Assembly: GCA_910574745.1 (NCBI GenBank)
Contig: CAJTCE010000002.1
Location: forward strand, 62,001 to 126,000
Reading direction: 5' to 3'
DNA: 64,000 bases
Source of the DNA: Lachnospiraceae bacterium
Lineage (GTDB): Bacteria > Bacillota > Clostridia > Lachnospirales > Lachnospiraceae
Shown here: positions 17,945 to 25,961 of the stretch, one piece after another
Position numbering within the stretch: position 1 is the first letter of the stretch
Layout of the letters: each line of letters begins with the position of its first letter
Notes under the pieces: generated by a model
What the model was told of the DNA's origin: nothing
The model's input: only the letters and a program-made list of their open reading frames with translations
The model's database searches: none
Made by a program: the position numbers and the translations under genes

Positions 17945-18784
17945 TCATGCGGGCAGGGCTTCACGTTCTCCGTCAAGGGGCTGTCCGTAGTTAAACTTTC
18001 CGCCTCCGCCTGCCGGCAGGACTTCCACATTGCTGTTACCGTAATCGCAGCCATCGTCATGCTGTGTTTCATTGACGGCTGCACGCTGCTGGAGCATCAT
18101 GCGGATCTGTGTCTTGAAACCATCTGCAAACTGTCGGATCTGTGCCAGCTCCTCGCCGCTGAAATCGTACAGCCGGCGGAAGGTGGCGACGCTGTAGTCA
18201 TCTTTTCCGTTGCTCATTTTTTTCAGTGCGATCTGTACCACGCTGCCATAGGTCGCACGGCGGCGGAGCATAAAGGACTGGTTCATGAACTCACGGAAGG
18301 GCTTTAAGCTGGTGGGCGGCAGAGTTACCTGTAACGGCATGAACTCACCGCTGCGGAGCAGGTAGAGCACACGCATGTTCTTGCATGCCTTGCCTGCCCC
18401 TTCTGCAGCAGAGCCGAACTGGTTTAAAGCGCAGGCCGCACAGGAACCGCCCGGCTCCCCGATCCCCTGCTTTCCATCTACGGAAGAGCACAGGGGATTG
18501 GAGTTGTCGTCATACTCGCTGCCCTCCGGCCAGTAAGCGTTGTTGGGATGGTTGAAGAGGATGACCCCTTCCAGGGTTTTGGCATAATCCGGATTTTCCG
18601 GATCATCGGAGGGGATCTCGAACATCAGAGCACCGCCGCCCGGGATCTTGATCCGGGGGAAGCTCATCTGCAGGCCGTCCATGTCCTCTGCCAGTTCCTC
18701 CTGGGTGAATTCTCCTTCCGGCATGGCTGCCGGGAGCATAAATTTTTCCTGTTCTGCCAAAGCGTTGTTCTGGGTGTTATACAT
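17945..18784 (-). CDS. conserved phage/ICE protein with Cys cluster and SSB-like tail
   Basis: Protein of 279 residues, family known from phages and ICEs but without a firm name. A GGSCAACALNQFGSA...KACKNMRVLYLL region carries cysteines that could bind zinc. The last residues, LDGEREALPA, nearly repeat the tail of the SSB-like protein encoded at 20879-21289 (LDGERESLPE). This suggests both proteins work on single-stranded DNA or bind the same partner. ATG at 18784 follows AAGGAGG; the longer frame to 18931 overlaps the upstream gene. Confidence 0.7.
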   Translation of the reverse strand: MYNTQNNALAEQEKFMLPAAMPEGEFTQEELAEDMDGLQMSFPRIKIPGGGALMFEIPSDDPENPDYAKTLEGVILFNHPNNAYWPEGSEYDDNSNPLCSSVDGKQGIGEPGGSCAACALNQFGSAAEGAGKACKNMRVLYLLRSGEFMPLQVTLPPTSLKPFREFMNQSFMLRRRATYGSVVQIALKKMSNGKDDYSVATFRRLYDFSGEELAQIRQFADGFKTQIRMMLQQRAAVNETQHDDGCDYGNSNVEVLPAGGGGKFNYGQPLDGEREALPA

Positions 18785-18827
18785 ACTGTTTTCCTCCTTG
18801 GATTTGAATTGTTTTTTATTGGCTGTA

Positions 18828-19898
18828 TTAAGCGGCTGCCTGGTTGATCCGGTTCCACTGGCGGGCCGGCATGGAAAGAATGTTATAGCCGATACTCTCC
18901 AGCTGGGTGGCCCTGTCATAACTCTCCACATCCTGGCTGTGCCTTGTAACAGCGTTGGAAAGCCCGTACAGGGTCAGGTCTTTTCCTTCAATCAGATGCT
19001 GGAGGATTCCTTCTCCCTCATCATCCGTGATGTGGAATTCCCGGCTGGCCAGCTTCACAATGCCAGGGACATCTTTGGTGTTCATCTCTGCTTTTGCGGC
19101 GTCCTGCATCATGCCGACCACCTGGGAAAAGCGTGCCTCCTCCACGGCGGCCCTGACGGTATCCTGGATCTTCAGGATAAAAGCTTTGTCATCGGCGGCC
19201 AGTGTCTTTTCGGAATAGAGCTGGAAGCTTTCCTCCATGTCATTGACCCGGCCCACGTGGTTGCGGCGGGTCTGTGCATCATTGACGATCATGCCGTTGC
19301 TGCATACCAGGCGGTAGACAAGGGGCTGGATATTGACAGCACCCATACCGGTTTCGCTGTTGGATATGATAACGCCGGCCTGCACAATGTCTCCCGGCAC
19401 AACCTCCGCTTCCAGGCGGGTATTGACCACTTTCATATACATCCGGCTGTCCGTGATCTGACAGCTCTCAAAACGTGCGCCTTCCATGCGTCCGATAATA
19501 GGCAGGACTGCCTGGGCAATCTCCAGATTATCGATCCGGCGGTAGCGGTTACTTAAAAATGCCCTTGCCGTGCCGCCCATGGTACGCAGCAGCCGTTTAG
19601 ACGGGGCATGCTGGAACCAGGCATTGACATTGGCAGCAAGAAGCTCCGGTTTTTCCGCAAGCATCCGGTCATAGTAGGATGCGGGAATCTTTAAATGAGT
19701 TCCCAGCTGCCGATGGGCGATGGTATTGACCTGCATGGGCTCCACAGGTTCGGTTTTTCCATCAAACATGTGGAGATAGACCTGAGAATCATAGGGCTCC
19801 ATCTGCAGGCTTCTGGTATCCACCAGATAATCTTCTTTTAACTTACTCTGCCGGGTGATCTCGGCGGCCATTTCTTCCAGGGAAAGACCTTCTTTCAT
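18828..19898 (-). CDS. DUF932 phage/plasmid-like protein
   Basis: Protein of 356 residues matching the DUF932 family (phage/plasmid-like TIGR03299 group): HRQLGTHLKIPASYYDRML, RAFLSNRYRRIDNLEIAQAVLP, VVPGDIVQAGVIISNSETGMGAVNIQPLVYRLVCSNGM. Such proteins are common with DNA-processing genes of plasmids and ICEs; the biochemical role is unknown. Good site GGAG before ATG at 19898. Confidence 0.85.
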   Translation of the reverse strand: MKEGLSLEEMAAEITRQSKLKEDYLVDTRSLQMEPYDSQVYLHMFDGKTEPVEPMQVNTIAHRQLGTHLKIPASYYDRMLAEKPELLAANVNAWFQHAPSKRLLRTMGGTARAFLSNRYRRIDNLEIAQAVLPIIGRMEGARFESCQITDSRMYMKVVNTRLEAEVVPGDIVQAGVIISNSETGMGAVNIQPLVYRLVCSNGMIVNDAQTRRNHVGRVNDMEESFQLYSEKTLAADDKAFILKIQDTVRAAVEEARFSQVVGMMQDAAKAEMNTKDVPGIVKLASREFHITDDEGEGILQHLIEGKDLTLYGLSNAVTRHSQDVESYDRATQLESIGYNILSMPARQWNRINQAAA

Positions 19899-19930
19899 TC
19901 TGTTTCGCTCCTTTCTTATTGTGTGCGGGC

Positions 19931-20743
19931 TTACCAGGAAATCTGGATGCCATTCGCCATGATTTCAGCCGCCAGCCCGTTACGCTCAAAAACCTGCAGA
20001 AGCCGGGGCCAGTACGTTTTTTCCGGAAAGCCGGCAAGGTGCTCTTTTGCCACCTCCTCCGTATCTTCCTCGATGCAGATATCACCGTCCTCATGGATGG
20101 TCAGACGGCTGTGGCCTCTGGAATTTAAGTCTGCCACAAGAGCTTCCAAAACCTTCCTTCCCTGGACTTCATACCAGATCTGGGGGTCTACCGGCTGCTT
20201 ATTGGGCGGAATGGTATCTTCCGGTTCACATCCTCCGGCCTCTGAGAGGGGAACGATCTTTAACATGTTACAGTTGATGCTGGCATCCTGATCCACACAT
20301 ACATCTGCATGGTCAAAATCCGGGATGCCGTAAAGGCGGATGCGTCCGGTTCCTCCCGCCAGCACTAATTTTTCCGGTCTCTTTTCGCACCACTCCCACC
20401 GTACATCAGGATAAACTGCCCGTAGATAGGCAGAGATCCGGTGGTTGACATGGCGGAGCAGCAGCAGTTCCGTTTCTGAGGCTTCCATGACAGGAAATGC
20501 AGGGGGCTGTGAAGAGGCGATCCCTTCCGCCAGGCGTTTCCTTGTAAGCTGTTCACGCATCCTGCGGCGTTTTGCCTGCTGCATGTAAGGCCGTAAGAGT
20601 ACCGCTGTGACCCACAGCCCCCAAAGGGTGAATACCCCGATCAGGAGCCAGGACTGCCAGGCACCCCTTATCAGTGCCAGTATGGCGATAACCGCCCCCA
20701 CAAGAATGCTGATGCTGCCCCACAGGGCTTTGTCGCTTTTCAT
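19931..20743 (-). CDS. membrane-anchored conserved element protein
   Basis: Protein of 270 residues with two N-terminal helices (LWGSISILVGAVIAILALI and WLLIGVFTLWGLWVTAVLL) and a cytoplasmic domain rich in charged residues. The domain has no recognised motif. It follows the ssb-like gene after a strong terminator, so its transcription may need read-through or its own promoter. Confidence 0.6.
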   Translation of the reverse strand: MKSDKALWGSISILVGAVIAILALIRGAWQSWLLIGVFTLWGLWVTAVLLRPYMQQAKRRRMREQLTRKRLAEGIASSQPPAFPVMEASETELLLLRHVNHRISAYLRAVYPDVRWEWCEKRPEKLVLAGGTGRIRLYGIPDFDHADVCVDQDASINCNMLKIVPLSEAGGCEPEDTIPPNKQPVDPQIWYEVQGRKVLEALVADLNSRGHSRLTIHEDGDICIEEDTEEVAKEHLAGFPEKTYWPRLLQVFERNGLAAEIMANGIQISW

Positions 20744-20798
20744 TTTTTACCATCCTTTCTTTGTTATTGTTAAAAGTAACCTGCATGTTCTGCATGCA

Positions 20799-20860
20799 CA
20801 AAAAAAGAGGAACCATACTGGCTTTTCAGTATCATTCTGAAAACCGGTACGGTTCCTCTT
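20799..20860 (-). terminator. terminator after ssb-like gene
   Basis: Long stem AGAGGAACCATACTGG / CCGGTACGGTTCCTCT (two mismatches) at 20806-20821 and 20844-20859, followed on the minus strand by TTTTTTT. Confidence 0.85.
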
Positions 20861-20878
20861 CTGGAGCCGGAATGGGAA

Positions 20879-21289
20879 TCACTCCGGCAGGGACTCGCGT
20901 TCTCCGTCCAGTACCTCCACAGGGGGAGGGGCGGATTCTGCGGTCTCAGGGTCATTTGGAAAATCGGCGGGGCTTTCCTTTGGAAAGCGGCCGGGAAGAA
21001 ATCCAAAGTTGGACAGATAGATCTTTAAGACCTTCGCCTTTTCCTTCCCATGGCTTGAGGTACAGTCCACCAGCCGCTGTGTGCCGGTGATCCATAACCG
21101 GCTTTCCTTCTTTACACCAAGCTGCATCAGGCGGGATACCTCATCATCCCATGCCCAGACCTGGTAATACTGGAACTGCCCCTTGCCGGTCTGCTCGGTA
21201 AAACCGAAACAGACATAGGTGGAATCTCTCTGGCTCTTTTGGGGAACCAGGTCATTCTCCACACGTCCAAATGCAAAAATCTGTGCCAT
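20879..21289 (-). CDS. ssb: single-stranded DNA-binding (SSB-like) protein
   Basis: Protein of 136 residues with an OB-fold pattern: MAQIFAFGRVENDLVPQ, YVCFGFTEQTGKGQ, YYQVWAWDDEVSRLMQLGVKKESRLWITGTQRLVD. It is shorter in its acidic tail than chromosomal SSB and lacks the usual DDDIPF tip; it ends LDGERESLPE instead. It should coat single-stranded DNA during transfer or replication. ATG at 21289 is preferred to the start at 21307. It has its own perfect sigma-A promoter and a leader terminator. Confidence 0.8.
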   Translation of the reverse strand: MAQIFAFGRVENDLVPQKSQRDSTYVCFGFTEQTGKGQFQYYQVWAWDDEVSRLMQLGVKKESRLWITGTQRLVDCTSSHGKEKAKVLKIYLSNFGFLPGRFPKESPADFPNDPETAESAPPPVEVLDGERESLPE

Positions 21290-21323
21290 AACACTCCTTT
21301 CTGCCACTGGCCTTGTTATCTAT

Positions 21324-21380
21324 AAAAAAAGTGCCAGCAGGAATCCGGCCCATATGGGCGCAGCAATGCCACTGACACTT
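21324..21380 (-). terminator. leader terminator (attenuator) before ssb
   Basis: AAGTGTCAG (minus strand of 21372-21380) pairs with CTGGCACTT (21329-21337) and runs into TTTTTTT. The stem encloses a further palindrome GCCCATATGGGC. It lies between the promoter at 21484-21512 and the ATG at 21289, so it must be passed to express ssb. The leader also contains smaller hairpins (CAGAC/GTCTG near 21427-21442 and ATCCT/AGGAT near 21447-21457). A short RNA of about 150 bases is the alternative product. Confidence 0.7.
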
Positions 21381-21483
21381 ATATACAAACTTAACAGCGT
21401 GTGCAATGCGACTGTCTCATCGCTATACAGACAAAACCGTCTGCAATCCTGCAAGGATACGCACAAAAATCAATTACAAGGTA

Positions 21484-21512
21484 AGTATAACACCATATAT
21501 TGTGTCTGTCAA
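21484..21512 (-). promoter_or_regulatory. sigma-A promoter of ssb operon
   Basis: On the minus strand, consensus -35 TTGACA (21507-21512), 17-base spacer and -10 TATACT (21484-21489). Such a match is rare in this window and points left toward ssb, giving a leader of about 190 bases. Confidence 0.85.
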
Positions 21513-21623
21513 GTTTACATATACTATATATAGATATTTAAAGCGGCGAAATACAATATTTTGTAGTTGGAAGCCATGCAAATATGTAAAGGTTCCTATA
21601 TATAAACAGGAATCAAGACCCTG

Positions 21624-22121
21624 TTATTCTGCAGAATCTGATTTTTTTGTTTCCAGCCTGTTGTCCGGCAGGCCGGAATCGTAGCCTAAAAACAGATCCG
21701 TGGAGAGGGAGGCGTTCAGATATTCACTGCCCAGGGAAGGGCGGGAGGCTTTCCGGAAATAGAAGCAGTAAACTCTGTCCGGTTTTATTTTTATCTGTCT
21801 CCCCAAAAGTAAGATAACAGCAGCTCCCCGGCTGTCTGTAAGCTCTATTTTTTGATACCTGCGTAACGGCTGTGAGGAAACGGCTGTGCAGATGCCCGTG
21901 ATGGTCTCATAGTCCCCACGCAGGATCACGATCAGGAGCCCCATGCTACGTAGCAGGCAGCAGAAGAAGATAATGCCGCTCAAAACCAGCAGGAGCCGGT
22001 CGCGGGAAATAAAAAATGCAGCGGCAGCCATCAGGAGGATGGCGGTTCCTGTAAGCAGGAAAAGAAAAACTTTCAGCCGGAGGGTAAAAGGAGAGTTCAA
22101 CCATTGTTCCATAAGTATCAT
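21624..22121 (-). CDS. hypothetical two-helix membrane protein
   Basis: Protein of 165 residues with two adjacent helices (FLFLLTGTAILLMAAAAFFI and LLLVLSGIIFFCCLLRSMGLLIVI) and a soluble C-terminal domain of strands (QKIELTDSRGAAVILLLGRQIKI). Family not recognised. It overlaps the upstream gene by 4 bases (ATGA), so it belongs to the operon from 24293. It ends before the ssb promoter. Confidence 0.55.
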   Translation of the reverse strand: MILMEQWLNSPFTLRLKVFLFLLTGTAILLMAAAAFFISRDRLLLVLSGIIFFCCLLRSMGLLIVILRGDYETITGICTAVSSQPLRRYQKIELTDSRGAAVILLLGRQIKIKPDRVYCFYFRKASRPSLGSEYLNASLSTDLFLGYDSGLPDNRLETKKSDSAE

Positions 22122-22813
22122 ATCCTTTCAAAAATAATCTGCTGGCGCAGGTACAGGTTCGCAACTGCAAGCGTGACCGCCTGGCTTTTAGCGGAAAGCC
22201 GCATCAGGCAGCTGATGTTGTCGCTGGTGGTATCCGGATCGTCATAAAGGCCGTCCAGTATGCTCTCTTCCGTGGGGAAAGAACGGATATCCTTTTCCAT
22301 GCACCGGATCAGTTCTGCTGTGGAGAGCAGTGCCTGTCTGGCAAGGGCCATGACCTGTTTTTCGTTTTCGGTACGCTGGTCCCGGCGGAACAGTCGGCCG
22401 GCAGCAGAAAACGGCACATGGTTCACAAAGACCAGCTTCAAAAATGACAATATCCTTAGAAGGCGGGAGCCATCTGTGGGAATGATGTACATGGAAGAGA
22501 GCAGGTCATAAAGGGCATCATATTCGGTTTCCCCTTTGCCGCAGACCAGCAGGCCCCGTGTCAGCAGCCGCTCCACGCACTCCCGCCAGGGACGGTCTAC
22601 CACATCCTCCTGCCCCGGAAAAGTCTTTGCATAGAGCAGACCGATCTCCTCCATGCGGACGATCCGCCAGTTCAGGCAGCTCCAGATGACCATTTCCTGG
22701 ACATCAACCATGTATTCCTTTCCCCCAAGAACAATGACGGGGCAGTAGCGCCGGCAGCCGTTGGTCCTGCGCTCAAAGCGTCCGACAGCCGTGTAAAGTG
22801 TTTTTAATGCCAT
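22118..22813 (-). CDS. conserved element protein, unknown function
   Basis: Protein of 231 residues, mostly helical. Conserved-looking parts are an N-terminal CRRYCPVIVLGGKEYMVDVQEMVIWSCLNWRI and a central WRECVERLLTRGLLVCGKGETEYDALYDLLS, which resembles a winged-helix transcription-associated fold. ATG at 22813 is chosen for AGGAGG 7 bases upstream; the extra N-terminal frame to 23059 overlaps the sigma-like gene and is not coding. Confidence 0.6.
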   Translation of the reverse strand: MALKTLYTAVGRFERRTNGCRRYCPVIVLGGKEYMVDVQEMVIWSCLNWRIVRMEEIGLLYAKTFPGQEDVVDRPWRECVERLLTRGLLVCGKGETEYDALYDLLSSMYIIPTDGSRLLRILSFLKLVFVNHVPFSAAGRLFRRDQRTENEKQVMALARQALLSTAELIRCMEKDIRSFPTEESILDGLYDDPDTTSDNISCLMRLSAKSQAVTLAVANLYLRQQIIFERI

Positions 22814-22869
22814 AAAAAATCCTCCTGTGTTTTTATTCCGGTTAGGTAGGAGACTGCCTGGGGCGGCAG

Positions 22870-23448
22870 TCATAAAAGCCCTGACAGAAACAGCCTGTCT
22901 TTCCGAAGCTTCTGGGCGGCGCGGGAGATCCATGCGCCTACATGGGGAGGCGGCACATGATACAGACCGGCAATGTCGGAAATGCTCATGCCTTTCAGCT
23001 TCAGCTCCAGGGCTTTGACGCCGAGCTTTGCCACACCCTGATATTTCTTTTCGGCCCATGCGAGAAGGTCAAGGGTTTCTATCATATTTAACTGTGCGTG
23101 AAAGTCATCCGGCTGTGCTACAGGCTCCCCGTCAGCGAGCAGTTCCCCATGCAGGCCCACAGCCAGGTATGTAATGCGGCGCTGTTTCAGGCACATCTGC
23201 CGGCAGTAGGAGAGCAGGCCATTACGCACGATCTTTTTGGCATAGGTGGGGAACTGGGAACATGCGGGATCATAGGTGGCTGCCGCATGGCACAGCCAGA
23301 TGCAGCCTTCCTGATACAGATCCTCATATCCGAATCCGTAAATGGTTTCATTGACATGGATGCTCTCCATGATGACCCAGTAGACAAGGGAAAGGTTTTT
23401 CTCCACCAGCGCCTGCTGTTCTTTCGTTAAAGGATTGTTTCGCTTCAT
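22870..23448 (-). CDS. sigma-70-family-like protein of the element
   Basis: Protein of 192 residues: LTKEQQALVEKNLSLVYWVIMESI and GFGYEDLYQEGCIWLCHAAATYDPACSQFPTYAKKIVRNGLLSYCRQ correspond to sigma region 2, and LELKLKGMSISDIAGLYHVPPPHVGAWISRAAQKLRKD to region 4. This is the most complete sigma-like protein in the element. It may direct transcription of element promoters that lack a good -35 box; that is inference. Confidence 0.8.
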   Translation of the reverse strand: MKRNNPLTKEQQALVEKNLSLVYWVIMESIHVNETIYGFGYEDLYQEGCIWLCHAAATYDPACSQFPTYAKKIVRNGLLSYCRQMCLKQRRITYLAVGLHGELLADGEPVAQPDDFHAQLNMIETLDLLAWAEKKYQGVAKLGVKALELKLKGMSISDIAGLYHVPPPHVGAWISRAAQKLRKDRLFLSGLL

Positions 23449-23463
23449 AAATACCGCCTCCTT

Positions 23464-23880
23464 TCATGCCGCCATGCCGCTGTCCGGGTCTGCGGGGGAG
23501 CGGCACAGGGTAATAACCCGTTCACACATCTCTTCTGAAAACATGCCGATATGGGCCTGGCTTTCATCAAGCCCCAGTTTTGCCTGGAGCCATACGTAGA
23601 CCGCCCATTTGTCCATATGCCGTTCTATCCGCAGCTTTTCTAACGCCCGGTGTGCCAGGATACGCTTGCGCCGCAGCCTGCGGTCTGCCATGGTTCCCAT
23701 GGGTTTCCGGTCCTTTTTATGGGCGCTTACATAGGCGTCACAGGCGGGCCAGCGGGAGCAGACATACAGATAGCTTTTCCGGTCAATGGTATCCGCCCCG
23801 TAGACGGTGCTGGCAGGCCGGCAGATGGCCGGAGAGCCGCAGTAAGGACATTTCAGGTTATATTTTTTCATGGTTTTCAT
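23464..23880 (-). CDS. zinc-finger-containing protein (DUF3268-like)
   Basis: Protein of 138 residues. CPYCGSPAICRPASTVYG followed by YLYVCSRWPACDAYVSAHKKDRKPMGTMADRRLRRKR is the zinc-ribbon pattern of the DUF3268 phage/ICE family (two Cys pairs, then a basic helix). A nucleic-acid-binding role is likely. ATG at 23880 follows GGAGG; the frame to 23946 has no ribosome site. Confidence 0.75.
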   Translation of the reverse strand: MKTMKKYNLKCPYCGSPAICRPASTVYGADTIDRKSYLYVCSRWPACDAYVSAHKKDRKPMGTMADRRLRRKRILAHRALEKLRIERHMDKWAVYVWLQAKLGLDESQAHIGMFSEEMCERVITLCRSPADPDSGMAA

Positions 23881-23936
23881 TTGCCACCTCCGTTCCTGCC
23901 ATTTATGGCAGATTTGATTTCTTTCATTTTCCTTTT

Positions 23937-24293
23937 TCAGAAGCAATGGTATTTATCAGAGGCCCGACATAGTTCCATGAGCGGGCAGCCTGTGGAAGAT
24001 ACGGTGTGCCACTCGATATACAGGCCGTATACGCTCTCAAAGGTTCGTTTACCTATCACAGCCTGACAGCTTTCCGGTTCGATAGATTCCCCGGACAGCT
24101 GCTGTAAGACTTTCGCAGGCATAAGGATCGGAGAGCCGTCTGCATCCACAGCCATCAGGAATCCTTCACAGGGGGGAGACTGGCCGTGAGGGCAGACAGT
24201 ATGGTTGCATTTGATAAACAGGGCGTTGTGCCAACAGCCGCGTACTGCTTTTAAAAAAGGATAAATAGTACACTTTTTTTGATTCAATTTCAT
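23937..24293 (-). CDS. cysteine-rich hypothetical protein
   Basis: Protein of 118 residues with eight cysteines, among them CWHNALFIKCNHTVCPHGQSPPC, and a middle segment LMAVDADGSPILMPAKVLQQL. Metal binding is possible; family not recognised. First gene of the short operon 24293-21624. AGGAGG lies only 3 bases before the ATG, so the start could be slightly different. Confidence 0.5.
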   Translation of the reverse strand: MKLNQKKCTIYPFLKAVRGCWHNALFIKCNHTVCPHGQSPPCEGFLMAVDADGSPILMPAKVLQQLSGESIEPESCQAVIGKRTFESVYGLYIEWHTVSSTGCPLMELCRASDKYHCF

Positions 24294-24465
24294 TCACCTC
24301 CTGCACACATGAATCATTTGAATTGAAAATCATCTGTAATGAAGGTGTAGATATCTGCTCACTTTCATTACCCACCTTTTGAAATCCCTAAATGGCCAAT
24401 TTGAACTAAAAAATTCTTAAATTTTTATAAAGTTCAATCAGTTCTTTCAAAAATCCCTTATAAAA
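24294..24465 (-). other. AT-rich upstream region of operon 24293-21624
   Basis: No gene. The AT-rich stretch contains an ATTGAACT / AGTTCAAAT inverted repeat (near 24398-24438) and several TATAAA-like hexamers, so a promoter is probable, but no spacing-correct -35/-10 pair stands out. Confidence 0.35.
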
Positions 24466-24507
24466 ATAAAAAAGGAGGGCCAGACGCAAAATTCTGCGGC
24501 CTGGCCC
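24466..24507 (-). terminator. terminator of the Tad pilus operon
   Basis: On the minus strand GGGCCAG...CTGGCCC (24501-24507 with 24477-24483), strengthened by inner CGCA/TGCG pairs, is followed by TCCTTTTTTA. It lies just after the last pilus gene at 24530. Confidence 0.8.
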
Positions 24508-24529
24508 CGAAAGTTTTTATTCCGTTGTA

Positions 24530-24751
24530 TTATCCGAACAGTCCTTCAATCTCCCGCGTGATCCTGGGGATGACCGTATCATTGAAGATCAGGGTAAGCG
24601 CCGCCAGGAGCAGAGCGCCCAGCACTACTGCAATGATAATCTTCACGGCATCCGAGATATAGAAATCCCCACGCTGATTGGAGACTGCCATCCGGGCACG
24701 GATGATGAAATGGTTTGCTTTGTTACGGATACAGGTTGTGATTTTTCTCAT
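24530..24751 (-). CDS. small pilin-like membrane protein (DUF6133-like)
   Basis: Protein of 73 residues: basic leader, then NQRGDFYISDAVKIIIAVV and one long hydrophobic helix. The G-D junction before the helix has the shape of a class-III prepilin cleavage site and is shared with the two TadE-like proteins of the same operon. It is probably the major pilin of the element's Tad-like pilus, although the usual Glu at +5 is missing. Good GGAGG site. The pilin call is inferred from position and motif. Confidence 0.65.
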   Translation of the reverse strand: MRKITTCIRNKANHFIIRARMAVSNQRGDFYISDAVKIIIAVVLGALLLAALTLIFNDTVIPRITREIEGLFG

Positions 24752-24760
24752 GGAAACCTC

Positions 24761-25066
24761 CTATTTTTTATGTATGGTTACAGGGATACAATACCGGCTT
24801 TTTAAGGCCGCCTGATTGGTCTTTTCCGTCTGTCTTTTCTGCCCTTTGGCCTGTCCGGATAGAGCGCAGGTTTTTGGCGGAGCAGCCGGCGGAACCGCTG
24901 TTTTTCTGCTTCTGCCGCAGAGGGCAGGGGATGTTTTCTGTGTCTGTTCATGGGCAACTCCTGTCTGTATTCTTTCTGCCGTGGAAGGACGGCGTTGTCT
25001 ATGGACTGCTGTAAAATGCTGCGCTAAGGAAAACTGCTGGGGTACAAGTGACCGCCTCCTTTCCAT
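24761..25066 (-). CDS. doubtful small basic ORF
   Basis: A 101-codon frame rich in Arg, Gln, Thr and Ala without a recognised domain. It fills the gap between the pilin-like gene and tadC. There is no ribosome site before its ATG (an AGGAGG lies just inside the frame), so it may be non-coding or start elsewhere. Confidence 0.25.
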   Translation of the reverse strand: MERRRSLVPQQFSLAQHFTAVHRQRRPSTAERIQTGVAHEQTQKTSPALCGRSRKTAVPPAAPPKTCALSGQAKGQKRQTEKTNQAALKSRYCIPVTIHKK

Positions 25067-25082
25067 AAAAACCGGTCTGCGT

Positions 25083-25961
25083 TTATCCAAAGAATGCGCC
25101 AAGGGAGCTTAGAACTTCCGTACAGAGGACTACCAGGTAGATGATCATGATACAGATCAGCATCATCATAGAGTACCGCTGGATTTTTTTCGGCCGTTTG
25201 GCTGCTTCTTTTTTCAGGTTGTTCTGTTCAATCTGCCTCATGTCGAAACAGATCATTTTGAAGTACATACGCTGGTCATCCCCACGCAGAACGCCGACCA
25301 GACCCCGCACCACATCCGAGAGCATAGGACTCCCGATACGGGTTTCAAAGCGGATGAGGGCATTTTCGTAATTGCCGGTCTTCATGTCTGCTATGGTCTG
25401 GTCCAGTTCAGCGCCAAAATCCCGGCCAGCTACTCTGCGGTAGGAAGTCAGTATTTTCAGCACATCCCGGTCGTTTTCCAGATTTTGTCCAATGGTCAGG
25501 GCAAAGCGGGGGATTTCCGCTTCAATGAGCCTGCGCCGCTTTTTTACAAAATCAAATGCCGCATAATAGGTAGAAAACCATAATGCTACGGCCGTTCCGA
25601 TCAGAACTGGTACAAAAAGTGGTATCAGGAACGCCAGAGGGATGGCACTAAGCCCGACAGCTCCGGCGGTTACCCATGCCCTGGCTGTGTAAACTTCCGG
25701 GGTCAGCTCCAGTCCGGCAATGTTGAGCGCTGCCTGCAGTTTATTTCTTTTTAACTTGTCCAGCCGCAGGTAAGGGGCGAACAGTCCGGCGATTTTCGTG
25801 ATATACACATCCAGGAGCTGTTCCTTTTTCGTTCCCTGCTGTTTCCGGGCCAGCATCATCATTTTAGATGTTTTGCTGGTAGGAATGTCCGCGAAGGCTG
25901 TGGACAGATTGTAGACTGCGAAGCCAAAAAAGATGATAGCGATCAGTGCTAACAGTGTCAT
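25083..25961 (-). CDS. tadC: TadC-like type II/IV secretion platform protein
   Basis: Membrane protein of 292 residues with a T2SSF domain: helices at ~1-22, ~100-140 and the C-terminus (SMMMLICIMIIYLVVLCTEVL), and the cytoplasmic segment IPRFALTIGQNLENDRDVLKILTSYRRVAG typical of GspF/TadC. With TadB it forms the inner-membrane platform on which the CpaF/TadA ATPase builds a pilus. ATG overlaps the tadB stop by 4 bases. Confidence 0.8.
   Translation of the reverse strand: MTLLALIAIIFFGFAVYNLSTAFADIPTSKTSKMMMLARKQQGTKKEQLLDVYITKIAGLFAPYLRLDKLKRNKLQAALNIAGLELTPEVYTARAWVTAGAVGLSAIPLAFLIPLFVPVLIGTAVALWFSTYYAAFDFVKKRRRLIEAEIPRFALTIGQNLENDRDVLKILTSYRRVAGRDFGAELDQTIADMKTGNYENALIRFETRIGSPMLSDVVRGLVGVLRGDDQRMYFKMICFDMRQIEQNNLKKEAAKRPKKIQRYSMMMLICIMIIYLVVLCTEVLSSLGAFFG

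Noticed and set aside
18648-19556. Long + strand open frame opposite the DUF932 and Cys-cluster genes
   Set aside because: It is the antisense shadow of two genes with clear families, has no ribosome site and shows no domain.
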